64,000 nucleotides of DNA from HLUCCA09 sp038745585 (lineage in GTDB: Bacteria > Pseudomonadota > Alphaproteobacteria > Rhodobacterales > Rhodobacteraceae): NCBI GenBank assembly GCA_038745585.1, contig JBCDLH010000002.1:186001-250000 (forward strand). The letters run 5' to 3'. A program made the position numbers and the translations under genes. Position 1 is the stretch's first letter; every line of letters begins with the position of its first letter. Of the stretch, positions 1 through 8,784 are shown in pieces. The notes below the pieces were generated by a model. The model had not been told where the DNA came from. It searched no databases and was given only the letters and a program-made list of their open reading frames with translations.

Positions 1-1577
1 TCCTGCTGCCAGTTCCCCTCGGGCAGCGGGATGTCGTGCGCCGTGTCCGACAAGTTGAACGCGCAGTAGATCCGCCGTCCGTCTAGGCTGCGGATCAGCG
101 CGATAAAGCCATCTTCGGCGCTGACGATCTCCATGTCGCCCTTCACCAGCGGCGGATGAGCTTTGCGAAAAGCGAGCATCGCGCGGTAAAAGGCGAGCAT
201 GCTGTTCGGCTGCCGCTCCTCGGCGGCCACCGAATGCGCCAGATGCTCGACCGCGACGGGGAGCCAAGGCTTGCCATCGGAAAACCCGCCATTCTGGTTA
301 TCGGTGTTCCAGGGGATCGGCGTGCGCGCGCCGTCGCGGCCCTTGAACTTTGGCCAAAAGCGCTTGCCGTAGGGGTCTTGCAGCTCCTCAAAGGCCACAT
401 AGGCCTCGCCGAGCCCAAGCTCCTCTCCCTGATAGAGGCAGACCGAACCCTGCATCGACAACAAGAGCGCGGTGTAGGCGCGGACGGCCTCGGGCGTGAG
501 GCCCCAGCGCGTCGGGTGCCGCACCACGTCGTGGTTGGAATAGGCCCAGCAGGCCCAGCCCTCGGTCACGATCCGCTGGTAGCGCTCGAGCACGCGGGCC
601 ACTTGCGTCCCCGTGGGGAAGACACTCGAAAGAAAATCAAAATCGTAACACATATGCAGGAGGTCGTCTCCAGCGGTGTAATCCGCCTGGACCTGCGTCC
701 CGCGCTGGCTCTCGCCGACCTCGCCTACGGACGTGATCGCGGGATATTCATCCATCACAGCGCGCAGGCGGCGCAGGAAGCCGAGGTTCTCCGGCTGGGT
801 CTTGTCGTAAAGGTGGTTTTGGAAATTGTAAGGGTTCACCGAGGGTGCGGTATTGTCGTTGCGCTCTTCAGGTGCGAGTGGAGGATTGTCGCGCAAAGCT
901 TTGTCGTGAAAATAGAAGTTGACGGTATCGAGGCGGAAGCCGTCCACCCCGCGATTGAGCCAGAACCGCGCGATATCGAGCAGCTCATCTTGCACCGCAG
1001 GATTGTGGAAGTTCAGATCCGGCTGCTCGCCGAGGAAGTTGTGCAGATAGTACTGCATCCGCTCGCCGTCCCACTCCCAGGCCGAGCCGCCAAAAATGCT
1101 GAGCCAGTTGTTGGGCGGCGTCCCGTCGGGCTTTGCGTCGGCCCAGACATACCAATCCGACTTGGGGTTGTCCGGGGAGGAGCGGCTCTCGCGAAACCAA
1201 GGATGCTCCGACGAGGTATGCGACAGCACGAGGTCGATGAGGACCTTCAGCCCCAGCTCATGCGCCCGCGCGATCAGCGCGTCGAAATCGCCCAGCGTCC
1301 CGAACAGCGGATCGACATCCCGATAATCGGAAACGTCATAGCCGTAATCGAGCATCGGCGAGCGGAAAAAGGGCGAGATCCAGATCGCGTCGACGCCGAG
1401 CGAGGCGACGTGCGGCAGCCGGTGGATGATCCCCGCAAGATCCCCCACCCCGTCGCCGTTGCTGTCCTGAAACGAGCGCGGGTAAATCTGATAGATGACC
1501 GCACCGCGCCACCAATCGGGATCCGACGCGCTCTGTGGCCGGTGTTGAAGAGCGGGGGCGGTGTCGAGAAAGCTCAC
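1..1577 (-). CDS. aglA: Alpha-glucosidase AglA (GH13), 3' end beyond window
   Basis: Cytoplasmic GH13 enzyme that hydrolyses imported alpha-glucosides such as maltose, sucrose or trehalose. The frame reads from a GTG at 1577 with no stop to the window edge, giving about 525 residues of a family that is usually about 540-560 long, so only the C-terminal tip is missing. Near the N-terminus it reads DPDWWRGAVIYQIYPRSF followed by QDSNGDGVGDL, the hallmark of oligo-1,6-glucosidase/alpha-glucosidase enzymes. GVDGFRLDTVNFY holds the catalytic Asp nucleophile and VGEVGE the acid/base Glu. SNHDVVR is the conserved transition-state Asp region. The GTG lies 8 bp after the aglG stop and a G-rich run precedes it, so it is the last visible gene of the agl operon. 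An aglK ATPase would be expected just outside the window. The substrate range is inferred from the operon. Confidence 0.93.
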   Translation of the reverse strand, partial: MSFLDTAPALQHRPQSASDPDWWRGAVIYQIYPRSFQDSNGDGVGDLAGIIHRLPHVASLGVDAIWISPFFRSPMLDYGYDVSDYRDVDPLFGTLGDFDALIARAHELGLKVLIDLVLSHTSSEHPWFRESRSSPDNPKSDWYVWADAKPDGTPPNNWLSIFGGSAWEWDGERMQYYLHNFLGEQPDLNFHNPAVQDELLDIARFWLNRGVDGFRLDTVNFYFHDKALRDNPPLAPEERNDNTAPSVNPYNFQNHLYDKTQPENLGFLRRLRAVMDEYPAITSVGEVGESQRGTQVQADYTAGDDLLHMCYDFDFLSSVFPTGTQVARVLERYQRIVTEGWACWAYSNHDVVRHPTRWGLTPEAVRAYTALLLSMQGSVCLYQGEELGLGEAYVAFEELQDPYGKRFWPKFKGRDGARTPIPWNTDNQNGGFSDGKPWLPVAVEHLAHSVAAEERQPNSMLAFYRAMLAFRKAHPPLVKGDMEIVSAEDGFIALIRSLDGRRIYCAFNLSDTAHDIPLPEGNWQQ

Positions 1578-1585
1578 GGCGCCCC

Positions 1586-2806
1586 CTACTTGACCGAACC
1601 GGCGAGGAGGCCCCGCACCAAGAACCGCTGCATCGAAAAGAAGACGACGAGCGGCACCGCGATCATGACAAAGGCCGCCGCCGCGAGGATGTGCCATTCG
1701 CCGCCACGCGAGCCCAGAAGGTTGGTCACGACAAAGCGCGTCATCACCGTGCTCTCGGTATCGGCGGGGAGGAAGACGGAGGCCACGAGAAGGTCGTTCC
1801 ACGTCCAGAGAAACTGAAAGATCGCGAAAGAGGCGAGCGCGGGGAACGAGAGCGGCAGCACGATCTTCCAAAAGATCTCGAAGTCTGTCGCTCCGTCGAC
1901 GCGCGCATTCTCGATGATGTCGCGCGGCAGGCCGACCATGTAGTTGCGCAGAAGATAGACCGCGAGCGGCAGGCCGAAGCCCGTATGGGCGAGCCAAATC
2001 CCGAGGAAGCTCTTCTCGATCCCGATCCAACTATGGATGATCGTGAGCGGCACAAAGGCGAGTTGAAGCGGCACGACAAGGAGCCCCACCACGATCGCGA
2101 TCAGGAGCCCGCGGCCCGGAAAATCCATCCACGCCAGCGCATAGGCCGCGAAGGCGGCAATCACGATCGGGATGACGGTGGCTGGGATCGCGACGGTCAG
2201 CGTGTTGATAAAAGGGCCAAAGAGCGCCTCGTCTGAAAAAAGCATATCGTCGAGCGAGCGGCCCTGTTCGCGCGCCGCCTCCCGTTCCTCGGCGGACATA
2301 TCCGTCAGGACCTCGGCATAATTGCCGGTGGTGAGTTGCGGTGGCGCAACGAGGGCAAAGGGCAGTGTCAAGGCGTCCTCAAAAGGCTCGGGCGACGTGG
2401 CCAGCAGCGTGCCGTCCGATGCAACGGTGACGGTGAGGTCGCCCCGTCCTTCCGCCGTCTCGCCCGCTTGCGTGTTGGCGCCACGCAGGCGCGAGGTGCC
2501 AAAGGCGTCTACGATGCGCTGGTCGGCGACATCGGCAGGCAGATCGCTTGCCGCATCAAAAACGTTCGTCTCCAGCCGCCAGAGCCCCCCCTCCTGCGCC
2601 TGATCCTCCACCGGCACCGAGATCACAAAGGTCTGCGGCGCGCCTTGCAGCGCCCGCCACCAACCGGTCTGCGATATCGCATCCTGATCGCGCAGCGACG
2701 TCACCAAAAGCCCGAGCGTCGGCACAATCCAAAGGATCACAAGCGCGAGCGTCGCAAAGTGGGTGACCAGGGTGAGGCCCGATTTCTGCCCCGCGATATT
2801 GTCCAT
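1586..2806 (-). CDS. aglG: Alpha-glucoside ABC transporter permease AglG
   Basis: Inner-membrane permease (MalG type, 406 aa) of a CUT1 sugar ABC importer. TM1 is at about residues 12-35, followed by a long periplasmic segment of about 170 residues (roughly 40-215). That large loop is typical of AglG and distinguishes it from the about 280-residue MalG proteins. The core of transmembrane helices follows, with the EAA-type coupling loop in the stretch around NARVDGATDFEIFWKIVLP, and the protein ends ...LLAGSVK. The ATG at 2806 has a GGAGGTG ribosome-binding site. It lies between aglF and aglA on the same strand with short spacing, so it should be co-transcribed and pair with AglF and an ATPase encoded to the left of the window. 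Confidence 0.93.
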   Translation of the reverse strand: MDNIAGQKSGLTLVTHFATLALVILWIVPTLGLLVTSLRDQDAISQTGWWRALQGAPQTFVISVPVEDQAQEGGLWRLETNVFDAASDLPADVADQRIVDAFGTSRLRGANTQAGETAEGRGDLTVTVASDGTLLATSPEPFEDALTLPFALVAPPQLTTGNYAEVLTDMSAEEREAAREQGRSLDDMLFSDEALFGPFINTLTVAIPATVIPIVIAAFAAYALAWMDFPGRGLLIAIVVGLLVVPLQLAFVPLTIIHSWIGIEKSFLGIWLAHTGFGLPLAVYLLRNYMVGLPRDIIENARVDGATDFEIFWKIVLPLSFPALASFAIFQFLWTWNDLLVASVFLPADTESTVMTRFVVTNLLGSRGGEWHILAAAAFVMIAVPLVVFFSMQRFLVRGLLAGSVK

Positions 2807-2855
2807 GGCGCCACCTCCGTCACGTGAGCTTCATGCGTTAAGCCTCTGTTAATAC

Positions 2856-2875
2856 ACCTTCCCCGCGGGGAAGGT
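2856..2875. repeat. 20-bp perfect palindrome after aglF
   Basis: The 20 bases are a perfect palindrome (ACCTTCCCCG followed by its reverse complement), beginning just after the aglF stop codon. On the agl transcript it would fold into a GC-rich stem without a following U tract. It is better seen as an mRNA processing or stability element, or an attenuator between aglF and aglG, than as a full terminator. Its role is inferred. Confidence 0.5.
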
Positions 2876-2876
2876 T

Positions 2877-3866
2877 TCAGCGCATCTCCGCGCGCGCTTG
2901 GCGGATGTTCCAGATCATCACCGGCAAAACGAGGATCATGATCACAACGGCAATCGCGGTGGCAAAGCCGTAATTGCCGCTGTCGAAGTACTGCATCATC
3001 TGCGTGGGCAGGATCTCCAGGTTGCGGTACTGGCTGCCCATCGCCGCAACGATGTCATAGACCTTGAGCACAAGGATCGTGATCGTCGTCCAGACGACGA
3101 CGATGGTTCCCATGATCTGAGGCACCTTGATCCGGAAGAAGACCTGCATCGGCGAGGCGCCGTCGAGGATCGCGGCTTCGATGGTCTCCTCGGGCACGCC
3201 GCGCAGGGCGGCCGACAAGATCACCATGGCAAAGCCGGTCTGGATCCAGATCAGTACGACCATCAGCAAGAAGCTGTCGATGACCTGGCCGTCAATTAGC
3301 GTGACACCGTCCTCGGCGCCAAAGAACCCGCGGACCGCGTTGATCACCCCGATCTCGATCTCGGGGTGGTACACAAAGCTCCAGATCAGCGAGGCGCCGA
3401 CAAAGCTGATCGCCATCGGCATGAAGATCAGCGATTTCGCGATATTGCCCCAAGAGAGCTTGTCGGTCAGCTGTGCCGCCAAAAGGCCAAAAAACGTCGA
3501 CGCCGCGGGCACGACGAGCACCCAGAGGAGGTTATTCAGAAGCGAGACGCGGAACGTCTCGTTGCCAAAGATCTCCTGGTAGTTGCGGAACCATCCGCCA
3601 TCGGCGGCGACACCCGACGTCACCGAGAGCCACGCCGAATAGAAGACCGGCACGACGAGATAGAGCCCGAGCGCAAAGATCGCGGGAAAGAGGAAGAGCC
3701 AGGGCCGGATCATGTTGGCGCGATTGATGTTGCGCCCGATGTTCTCGCCCGTGGCCGGGTAAATGTACGTATCGAGCACGTAGTTTGACGCCCAAAAATA
3801 GGCGAACATCCCGCCGACCCCGACAAGGATCGTGATCAGCCCCGATACGAGTACCGAGTCGAACAT
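2877..3866 (-). CDS. aglF: Alpha-glucoside ABC transporter permease AglF
   Basis: MalF-type permease, 329 aa, partner of AglG in the CUT1 alpha-glucoside importer. The ATG at 3866 is chosen over an upstream start at 3941 because it gives MFDSVLVSGLITIL and is preceded by GGGAGGGG. The N-terminal helix (about 3-28) is followed by a short loop, then NMIRPWLFLFPAIFALGLYL starts the conserved permease core. The EAA loop is EETIEAAILDGASPMQVFFRIKVP, the contact surface for the ATPase, and the C-terminus is a helix ending RQARAEMR. It lies 120 bp downstream of aglE with a strong hairpin in the gap, and a 20-bp palindrome abuts its stop codon. The whole protein looks intact. Confidence 0.93.
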   Translation of the reverse strand: MFDSVLVSGLITILVGVGGMFAYFWASNYVLDTYIYPATGENIGRNINRANMIRPWLFLFPAIFALGLYLVVPVFYSAWLSVTSGVAADGGWFRNYQEIFGNETFRVSLLNNLLWVLVVPAASTFFGLLAAQLTDKLSWGNIAKSLIFMPMAISFVGASLIWSFVYHPEIEIGVINAVRGFFGAEDGVTLIDGQVIDSFLLMVVLIWIQTGFAMVILSAALRGVPEETIEAAILDGASPMQVFFRIKVPQIMGTIVVVWTTITILVLKVYDIVAAMGSQYRNLEILPTQMMQYFDSGNYGFATAIAVVIMILVLPVMIWNIRQARAEMR

Positions 3867-3943
3867 GCCATCCCCTCCCTTCGCGCCTTTTGGCGTCTTG
3901 CCGGATGCGCGGTCATCCCGTGACGACGCACCCCACGTCATGT

Positions 3944-3970
3944 GGCCAGCGCCCGGTTCGGGCGCCGGCC
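3944..3970 (-). terminator. Strong hairpin after aglE (attenuator-like)
   Basis: The inverted repeat has arms GGCC-A-GCGCCCG and CGGGCGC-C-GGCC around a 3-nt loop, starting 16 nt after the aglE stop on the minus strand. There is no U tract. A stem here after the binding-protein gene is a known way to raise binding-protein mRNA over permease mRNA in maltose-type operons. That it works this way here is inference. Confidence 0.5.
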
Positions 3971-3986
3971 AGGGGCCCCATATCCC

Positions 3987-5330
3987 CTACTTGATCGCGT
4001 CCCAAGCTTCCTGGATCGACGCGGCCTCGCCCGCGGCGTCACCGGTGCGCATGTACTCGACCATGCCGGTCCAGAAGGCGCCCGCACCGATCTCCGAGGG
4101 CATCAAATCGGACGCGTCAAAGCGGAAGGATGTCGCCCCGAGCAGGATCTCCCCCATGCCTTTGAGCGTCTCGTCAGCGTAGAGCTCCGTGTTGACGCCC
4201 TTATGCGGGGTGAGGAAGCCGGACTGCGCCATCCAGATCTCATGGCTGATCGGCGTCTTCATGAACTCGATGAAGGCGCGCGCGGCGTCGTTCTCATCCG
4301 TGATCGCCCAGACCGTGCCGGCGCCAAGGACGGGCGAGCCCAGATCCTCTCCGGCGAAGGCAGGAAAGTAGAAAAAGTCGAAATCCGCATCATCGGGGAA
4401 GAAGGTCGGGATGAACGACGCCTGACGGTGCATGAGGCACGAGGGCGGCACCTCGAAAACGCCATCGGGGCTGTCGCGGAAATCCGTGCTGACAACCTCG
4501 GCGCCGGACATGCCGGTAAAGTCTTCGTTGAGCGCGAAGGAGCCAAAGGTTTCCATCGCGGCGACGACGGCCGCGTCGGTGAAGGGGATCTCATTGGCGA
4601 CCCAGGCGTCGTAGGTGTCGAGCGGCTGCGTGCGCAGCATGATGTCCTCGACCCAATCCGTCGCCGGCCAGCCCGTCGCATCGCCCGAGCCGAGCCCGAT
4701 GCACCAGGGCGTAAAGCCGTCCTCGACCGCCTGCTCGGAGAGCGCAATCAGGTCTTCCATCGTCTCGGGAATATCATAGCCCAACTCGTCAAAGACCGCG
4801 GGCGAGTACCAGACGAGCGATTTCACATCGACCTTGTAGAAAAAGCCGTTGAGCGCCTCGCCGCCCGCCTGCGCATTCATGCCCGAGGCGAGATCGACCC
4901 AGCTTTGCCCGGCGGCATAGTTCTCAGCGACCCAGGCCGCATCGTCTTCGGAGAGCGGTGCGATGTTGCCCGCCGCAGAGAGATCCGCCAAGAGGCCAGG
5001 CTGCGGGATCACGGCCATGTTGGGCAAGCCGCCCGTCTGGCTCGCGCGGCGGATCTCGCTTTCGAACGCGTCCGATCCGGCATACTCGACTTCGGCGCCC
5101 GTCGCCGCCTCGAAATAAGCGATGACGCTGTCGACGAGGTCTTTGTCGTCCCCGATCCACGGTCCGGTAATCGTCAGCGACTGACCCGCGAGATCGTGCG
5201 CCGCGGCGAACGCCTCGTAGCTGTCCCAATCAAAGCCGCCTTCACCGACGGCGAAAACGAGGTCTTGCGCGGCGACGGGGCCGGCGCAGAGCGCAAGACA
5301 AGCGGAGCCGGCCATCAAATGGCGTTTCAT
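3987..5330 (-). CDS. aglE: Alpha-glucoside-binding protein AglE
   Basis: Periplasmic extracellular solute-binding protein (family 1), 447 aa, that delivers alpha-glucosides to AglF/AglG. It begins MKRHLMAGSACLALCAGPVAAQ, a clear Sec signal peptide with cleavage after AAA/AQ. The ATG at 5330 has a GAGG site and is preferred to an in-frame start about 270 bp upstream that would add an Arg/Pro-rich, non-signal leader. The mature part carries FDWDSYEAFAAAHDLAGQ and LTITGPWIGDDKDLVDSVIAYFE, typical of AglE. A cysteine pair (WCIGLGSGDATGWPATDW and PSCLMH) is conserved in the group. It is the promoter-proximal gene of the operon. No regulator gene (aglR) is visible on its upstream side, where the next gene is an OmpA-type protein. 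Confidence 0.93.
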   Translation of the reverse strand: MKRHLMAGSACLALCAGPVAAQDLVFAVGEGGFDWDSYEAFAAAHDLAGQSLTITGPWIGDDKDLVDSVIAYFEAATGAEVEYAGSDAFESEIRRASQTGGLPNMAVIPQPGLLADLSAAGNIAPLSEDDAAWVAENYAAGQSWVDLASGMNAQAGGEALNGFFYKVDVKSLVWYSPAVFDELGYDIPETMEDLIALSEQAVEDGFTPWCIGLGSGDATGWPATDWVEDIMLRTQPLDTYDAWVANEIPFTDAAVVAAMETFGSFALNEDFTGMSGAEVVSTDFRDSPDGVFEVPPSCLMHRQASFIPTFFPDDADFDFFYFPAFAGEDLGSPVLGAGTVWAITDENDAARAFIEFMKTPISHEIWMAQSGFLTPHKGVNTELYADETLKGMGEILLGATSFRFDASDLMPSEIGAGAFWTGMVEYMRTGDAAGEAASIQEAWDAIK

Positions 5331-5789
5331 TTCTAACCTCCCAGTATTGCGCGCGGAATTCGAAGCGGCGCCTTTTTCTTGATCGACGGTCAAGCCGCGT
5401 GGCCGAACCGCGTTTGGATGGCCGCACGATACCGCCGTGGGAGGGTCTGTCAATGACGCGCGGCCCTTGCGGCGCCCGGATAAAAGGCGGATGAGAGCGC
5501 TAACGACGCGCGCTTTAGCAGCGCGAGAACCGCGCGCCACCGGGCTTGGACCGGGCTGGGACCGGGCTGCGACCGGAGCGCTACCGGCGACGCGCATCGC
5601 GCCCCAAAAGATCGATGCCGCCCCAGGTCACGCTGGCAACATTGGCGCGCGGTCGCCATGACGCGCCGCCGTGACGCGCCACCCTGACGCGCTATCGCGC
5701 ACGCTTGGTGGCAGCGGGGCGGGGCGAAGCGACGCGGGGCGGGGCGGGGCGGGGCGCGCTGGCCCTGCCCCTGCCCCAAACGCGAAGCT
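5331..5789. promoter_or_regulatory. Upstream region of agl operon with short tandem repeats
   Basis: This 459-bp gap has no convincing gene. It must hold the agl promoter on the minus strand. A GAGAGCGCTAAC element at 5493-5504 (core AGCGCT) resembles LacI-family operators and could be an AglR site, but it is only partly symmetric. The upper half is low-complexity. It contains three 11-bp units (GACCGGG-containing) at 5545-5577, spaced TGACGCGC copies around 5658-5694, and GGGGC pentamers at 5715-5757. Confidence 0.4.
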
Positions 5790-6893
5790 CTACTGGGCGA
5801 GCGCGAACTCGATGCGCCGGTTGCGCTGCTTGTTGGCCGCGCTGTCGTTCGGCGCGATCGGCTGGGCCTCACCATAACCGACCGGGATCATCCGCTCCGA
5901 GGGCACGCCGGCTTGGGCGAGGAAATCGACCACCGAGGCTGCGCGTCGCTCCGACAGGATCTGATTGTTGGCATCCGAGCCGTCGCTGTCGGTGTGACCC
6001 GAGACCTCGACCTTGAGGTCAGGGCAGCGCGAGATGATGTCGGCGATGCTGTCGAGCACCGCGCGGCTTTCGTCGCGCAGACGCGCAGAGGCGGTGTTGA
6101 AGTAGATGTTGCCGGTCCGGCTGAGGATCTCGAACCGGCCGACGCATTCCTCGAGCGAAAAGTCGCCCGACGTTTCGAGCGCGACTTGCGTGGGCTGCGG
6201 CGTCGCGACGACAAAGCTCGACGTCGGCTGCGGCTCCTCAATCTGGGGCGCGGACGCCACCGGCGCCGTGTCGCCCTCGCTCGGCAGGCGCATGAAGACG
6301 AAATCGAAGTTGACGGTGGTCTGCGGCACGATGCTGACGCCGGCAGCCTCTTCAAGCTTGCCGCGCCCGACCTCTAGATCGTAATCGGCCGTCTTCAGCG
6401 TCACCGGCGTCGCCGACGACACCGAGACCATATTTTCGCCAAGCAGCGTGACGGCGACCTCGGCCTCGTGCGAATTGGTGATCCCGCGCATTGTCAGATC
6501 AAAGGGCAGGACCATGATCTTGCGGCGCTTTTCCGGCAGGTCGGCCACCATGTCTTCGGTCAGCGTGAGCGTCACCGTCGCTTCGGGAAACTTGAACGTT
6601 TCAAAGAAAAGAAACCGCATCCGCACGTTGCGCAGGTCGACCTTGGTGTCGACGCTGTCGAGCAGGATGTTGACCTTGGCCAGCCCGTTGGGCTCGATTC
6701 CACCTGTATAGGTTGCAAAGCTCGAGGTTTCGGTCACAGATCCGTTTTTGACGGACGTAAAGCGCAGGGCCGAAGCCTCGGCCTCGAGCACCCAGCCGGG
6801 CTCGAACGGATTGGCATGGGCAGGCGAAAGGCTCGTGGCGAGGGCAAGGCTGACCGCGGCAAGCCCGGCGCGCAGTGTTGGAAGAGTTCTCAT
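5790..6893 (-). CDS. YceI-like/OmpA-C fusion envelope protein
   Basis: Secreted 367-aa protein with two domains. The ATG at 6893 gives the signal peptide MRTLPTLRAGLAAVSLALA...AHA. Residues about 30-190 look like a YceI (lipid-binding lipocalin-like) domain: ALRFTSVKNGSVTE, a DSVDTKVDLRNVRMRFLFF stretch and the FKFPEATVTLTL strand match the family pattern of Thr/Arg/Phe-Pro positions. A Pro-rich linker (about 205-235) leads to a C-terminal OmpA peptidoglycan-binding domain (about 250-366), with IYFNTASARL, SGHTDSDG, ILSERRAASVVDFL and NRRIEFALAQ. It should be anchored to peptidoglycan and present the YceI-like domain in the periplasm. It is monocistronic and divergent from the caspase-like gene across a 190-bp gap. 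The function of the YceI part is unknown. Confidence 0.85.
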   Translation of the reverse strand: MRTLPTLRAGLAAVSLALATSLSPAHANPFEPGWVLEAEASALRFTSVKNGSVTETSSFATYTGGIEPNGLAKVNILLDSVDTKVDLRNVRMRFLFFETFKFPEATVTLTLTEDMVADLPEKRRKIMVLPFDLTMRGITNSHEAEVAVTLLGENMVSVSSATPVTLKTADYDLEVGRGKLEEAAGVSIVPQTTVNFDFVFMRLPSEGDTAPVASAPQIEEPQPTSSFVVATPQPTQVALETSGDFSLEECVGRFEILSRTGNIYFNTASARLRDESRAVLDSIADIISRCPDLKVEVSGHTDSDGSDANNQILSERRAASVVDFLAQAGVPSERMIPVGYGEAQPIAPNDSAANKQRNRRIEFALAQ

Positions 6894-7083
6894 AGTCTGA
6901 TCCCTAGCATAACGTCGAATACTCGTGTCAGGCCCCAAGGGCGCTGAACGTTGGTAACCGGATTGCAGCAGAAAAGTCATCATTGTGCAGGACAATTGCC
7001 CCTTTCGGTTGCCAAGATGCCAATGACACCGAACTTGAGCAATGATATGGCGCGCCGCGCCGAACGCTGAAAAAGGAGAGCGG

Positions 7084-8571
7084 ATGCGGGTTCTTGTTGC
7101 TGTTTCGTTTTGTCTGTCGCTGGTCATGAGTGTCTTTGTCGCGCGCGCTGCGGTGGCGGGCGAGCGCATCGCGCTCATCATCGGCAACGGGGCATATTCC
7201 TCGATCTCGCCCCTCGATAACCCGGTGTCGGACGCCCAGTTGATGGCGGAATCCTTAGGAAATATGGGGTTCGAGGTCATGCTGATGACCGATGCCGACC
7301 TTGGGACGCTCAAGCGCGGCGTGGCCGAGTTTGGCCGGGCACTGCGCGAGGCGGGCCCGGACGCGACGGGGCTTTTTTATTACGCGGGTCACGGCGTGCA
7401 GTCGTTTGGGGCCAATTACCTTCTGCCCACCGACACAGTCGTCAACGATCCCGCCGATCTCGATTTTGTGGCGCTCGAAGCACAGTCCGTCCTGAGACAG
7501 ATGGCCTCGGCCCGCAACCGCACCAACATCGTGATCCTCGACGCCTGCCGTAACAATCCGTTCCAGGACATCCGCGATTTCGGCGATAACGGCCTTGCGG
7601 AGATGAAAGCGCCGACGGGCACGTTCCTGGCCTATGCCACGGAGCCTGGTGGCGTCGCGCTCGACGGCGTTGGCGACAACAGCCCATTTTCCGCCGCGCT
7701 TGCCCGCGAGATGCAGGTCCCCGGTCGGCCGCTTGAGGAGGTGTTCCGCAATGTGCGTATCGCCGTTCTTGAGGAGACTGCGGGCCAGCAAACGCCGTGG
7801 GACACGTCCTCGCTGACAGCAGAGTTCACCTTCATGGATGCGGCGCCTGTCGACCCGGCCCTCGTTGCTGCACAAGAATTGTGGGACGGCGTGAAGGCGA
7901 CAAACGATCCGGTGCAAGTCATGCTCTTTCTTCGCGGCTATGGCGACAGCCCCTTTGCCGACGAAGCACGCGCAATGCTGGCCGCGTTGGTGGCCGAAGA
8001 AGTCCAAGGGGTGACGCCGGCAACGCCTGCGCCGCAACAGGCGCAACCCGATGCCCGCGAAGAAGAACTGATCGGCATCGCCCAAGCCTCGGGCGCACGC
8101 GCCGATTACGAGGCCTATCTTGCCGAATTTCCCGATGGGGTCTTCGCGGAGTTTGCGCTGAGCGAGCTTGCAACGCTGCGACCGAAAGACCCCATTGCGG
8201 GGCAAGAGGTCGCCGCAGCGCCCACGCCACCCGCCCCGAGCATCACCGCGCCGGAGCCAGAGAGCCTGCCGCGGACGGTCAGTTTTGGCCAACCCCTTGT
8301 CTCGGCGAGCCCCGATGTCGACGGGCTGACGATCCCAGAGTTGATCGCAGGTTCGCCGCTCTATCCGCCGATCGACGGGCTGCCGCCGGAGCTGTGGCAG
8401 GGGCAGACCTGCTCCAATTGCCACGAATGGACCCGTGCAACGCTCTGCGATCAGGGCACGGTCTATGCCAGCGCAAAGGACGTGGCCGAGCGCTCGCTGC
8501 AAAAGGTTCACCCCTATGGCGGCGGCTTCAAACAGGCGCTGGGCGTCTGGGCGCGCGACGGGTGCCAGTAA
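7084..8571 (+). CDS. Secreted caspase-like (metacaspase, C14) protein with C-terminal CxxCH motif
   Basis: 495-aa exported protease-like protein. The ATG at 7084 has an AAAAAGGAGAG site and opens a signal peptide MRVLVAVSFCLSLVMSV...AVAG. The caspase fold (about 27-250) shows ALIIGNGAY, then GLFYYAGHGVQ with catalytic His103, and IVILDACRNNPF with catalytic Cys155, so the dyad is intact. A middle region (about 260-365) has repeat-like helical sequence, followed by an Ala/Pro-rich linker (about 375-395). The last 75 residues form a separate module with WQGQTCSNCHEWTR (CxxCH at 443-447), LCDQGTVY and a terminal WARDGCQ. CxxCH is the c-type haem attachment motif, and the protein is exported, so haem binding is possible. 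A zinc or disulfide site is the alternative. Substrate unknown. Confidence 0.85.
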   Translation: MRVLVAVSFCLSLVMSVFVARAAVAGERIALIIGNGAYSSISPLDNPVSDAQLMAESLGNMGFEVMLMTDADLGTLKRGVAEFGRALREAGPDATGLFYYAGHGVQSFGANYLLPTDTVVNDPADLDFVALEAQSVLRQMASARNRTNIVILDACRNNPFQDIRDFGDNGLAEMKAPTGTFLAYATEPGGVALDGVGDNSPFSAALAREMQVPGRPLEEVFRNVRIAVLEETAGQQTPWDTSSLTAEFTFMDAAPVDPALVAAQELWDGVKATNDPVQVMLFLRGYGDSPFADEARAMLAALVAEEVQGVTPATPAPQQAQPDAREEELIGIAQASGARADYEAYLAEFPDGVFAEFALSELATLRPKDPIAGQEVAAAPTPPAPSITAPEPESLPRTVSFGQPLVSASPDVDGLTIPELIAGSPLYPPIDGLPPELWQGQTCSNCHEWTRATLCDQGTVYASAKDVAERSLQKVHPYGGGFKQALGVWARDGCQ

Positions 8572-8576
8572 AGGCA

Positions 8577-8771
8577 CGCGGGCGGGCGGCGCGTTCGCGG
8601 ACATCGCGATGAACAGGCGGCATGGCGCGCGGGCGGCGCGTTCGCGACCGCCCCGCGTGGCAGGCCGCATGGCGCGCGGGCGGGCAGCGCGTTCGCGACC
8701 GCGCGAGGCAGCGCGCGTGGCGCGCGGGCGGGCAGCGCTTTGCCGACCGTTCCGCGTGGCAGCGCGCGTGG
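8577..8771. repeat. Tandem array of four ~48-bp units
   Basis: Four imperfect copies (8577-8625, 8626-8672, 8673-8720, 8721-8771; lengths 49, 47, 48 and 51) each start CGCGGGCGG or CGCGCGGGCGG, contain GCGCGTTCGCG or a close variant, and end in CATGG or CGTGG. They fill the gap between the convergent caspase-like and MATE genes. There are no unique spacers, so it is not a CRISPR. It is a minisatellite that could also act as a GC-rich transcription-stop region. Confidence 0.75.
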
Positions 8772-8784
8772 CGGCGTCACGCGC

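Noticed and set aside
156..1817. Plus-strand frame of about 550 codons across aglA and aglG
   Set aside because: Antisense to the alpha-glucosidase, whose GH13 motifs are clear on the minus strand.
8577..8771. Possible CRISPR array
   Set aside because: Units are contiguous, with no unique spacers between near-identical repeats, and no cas genes are nearby.
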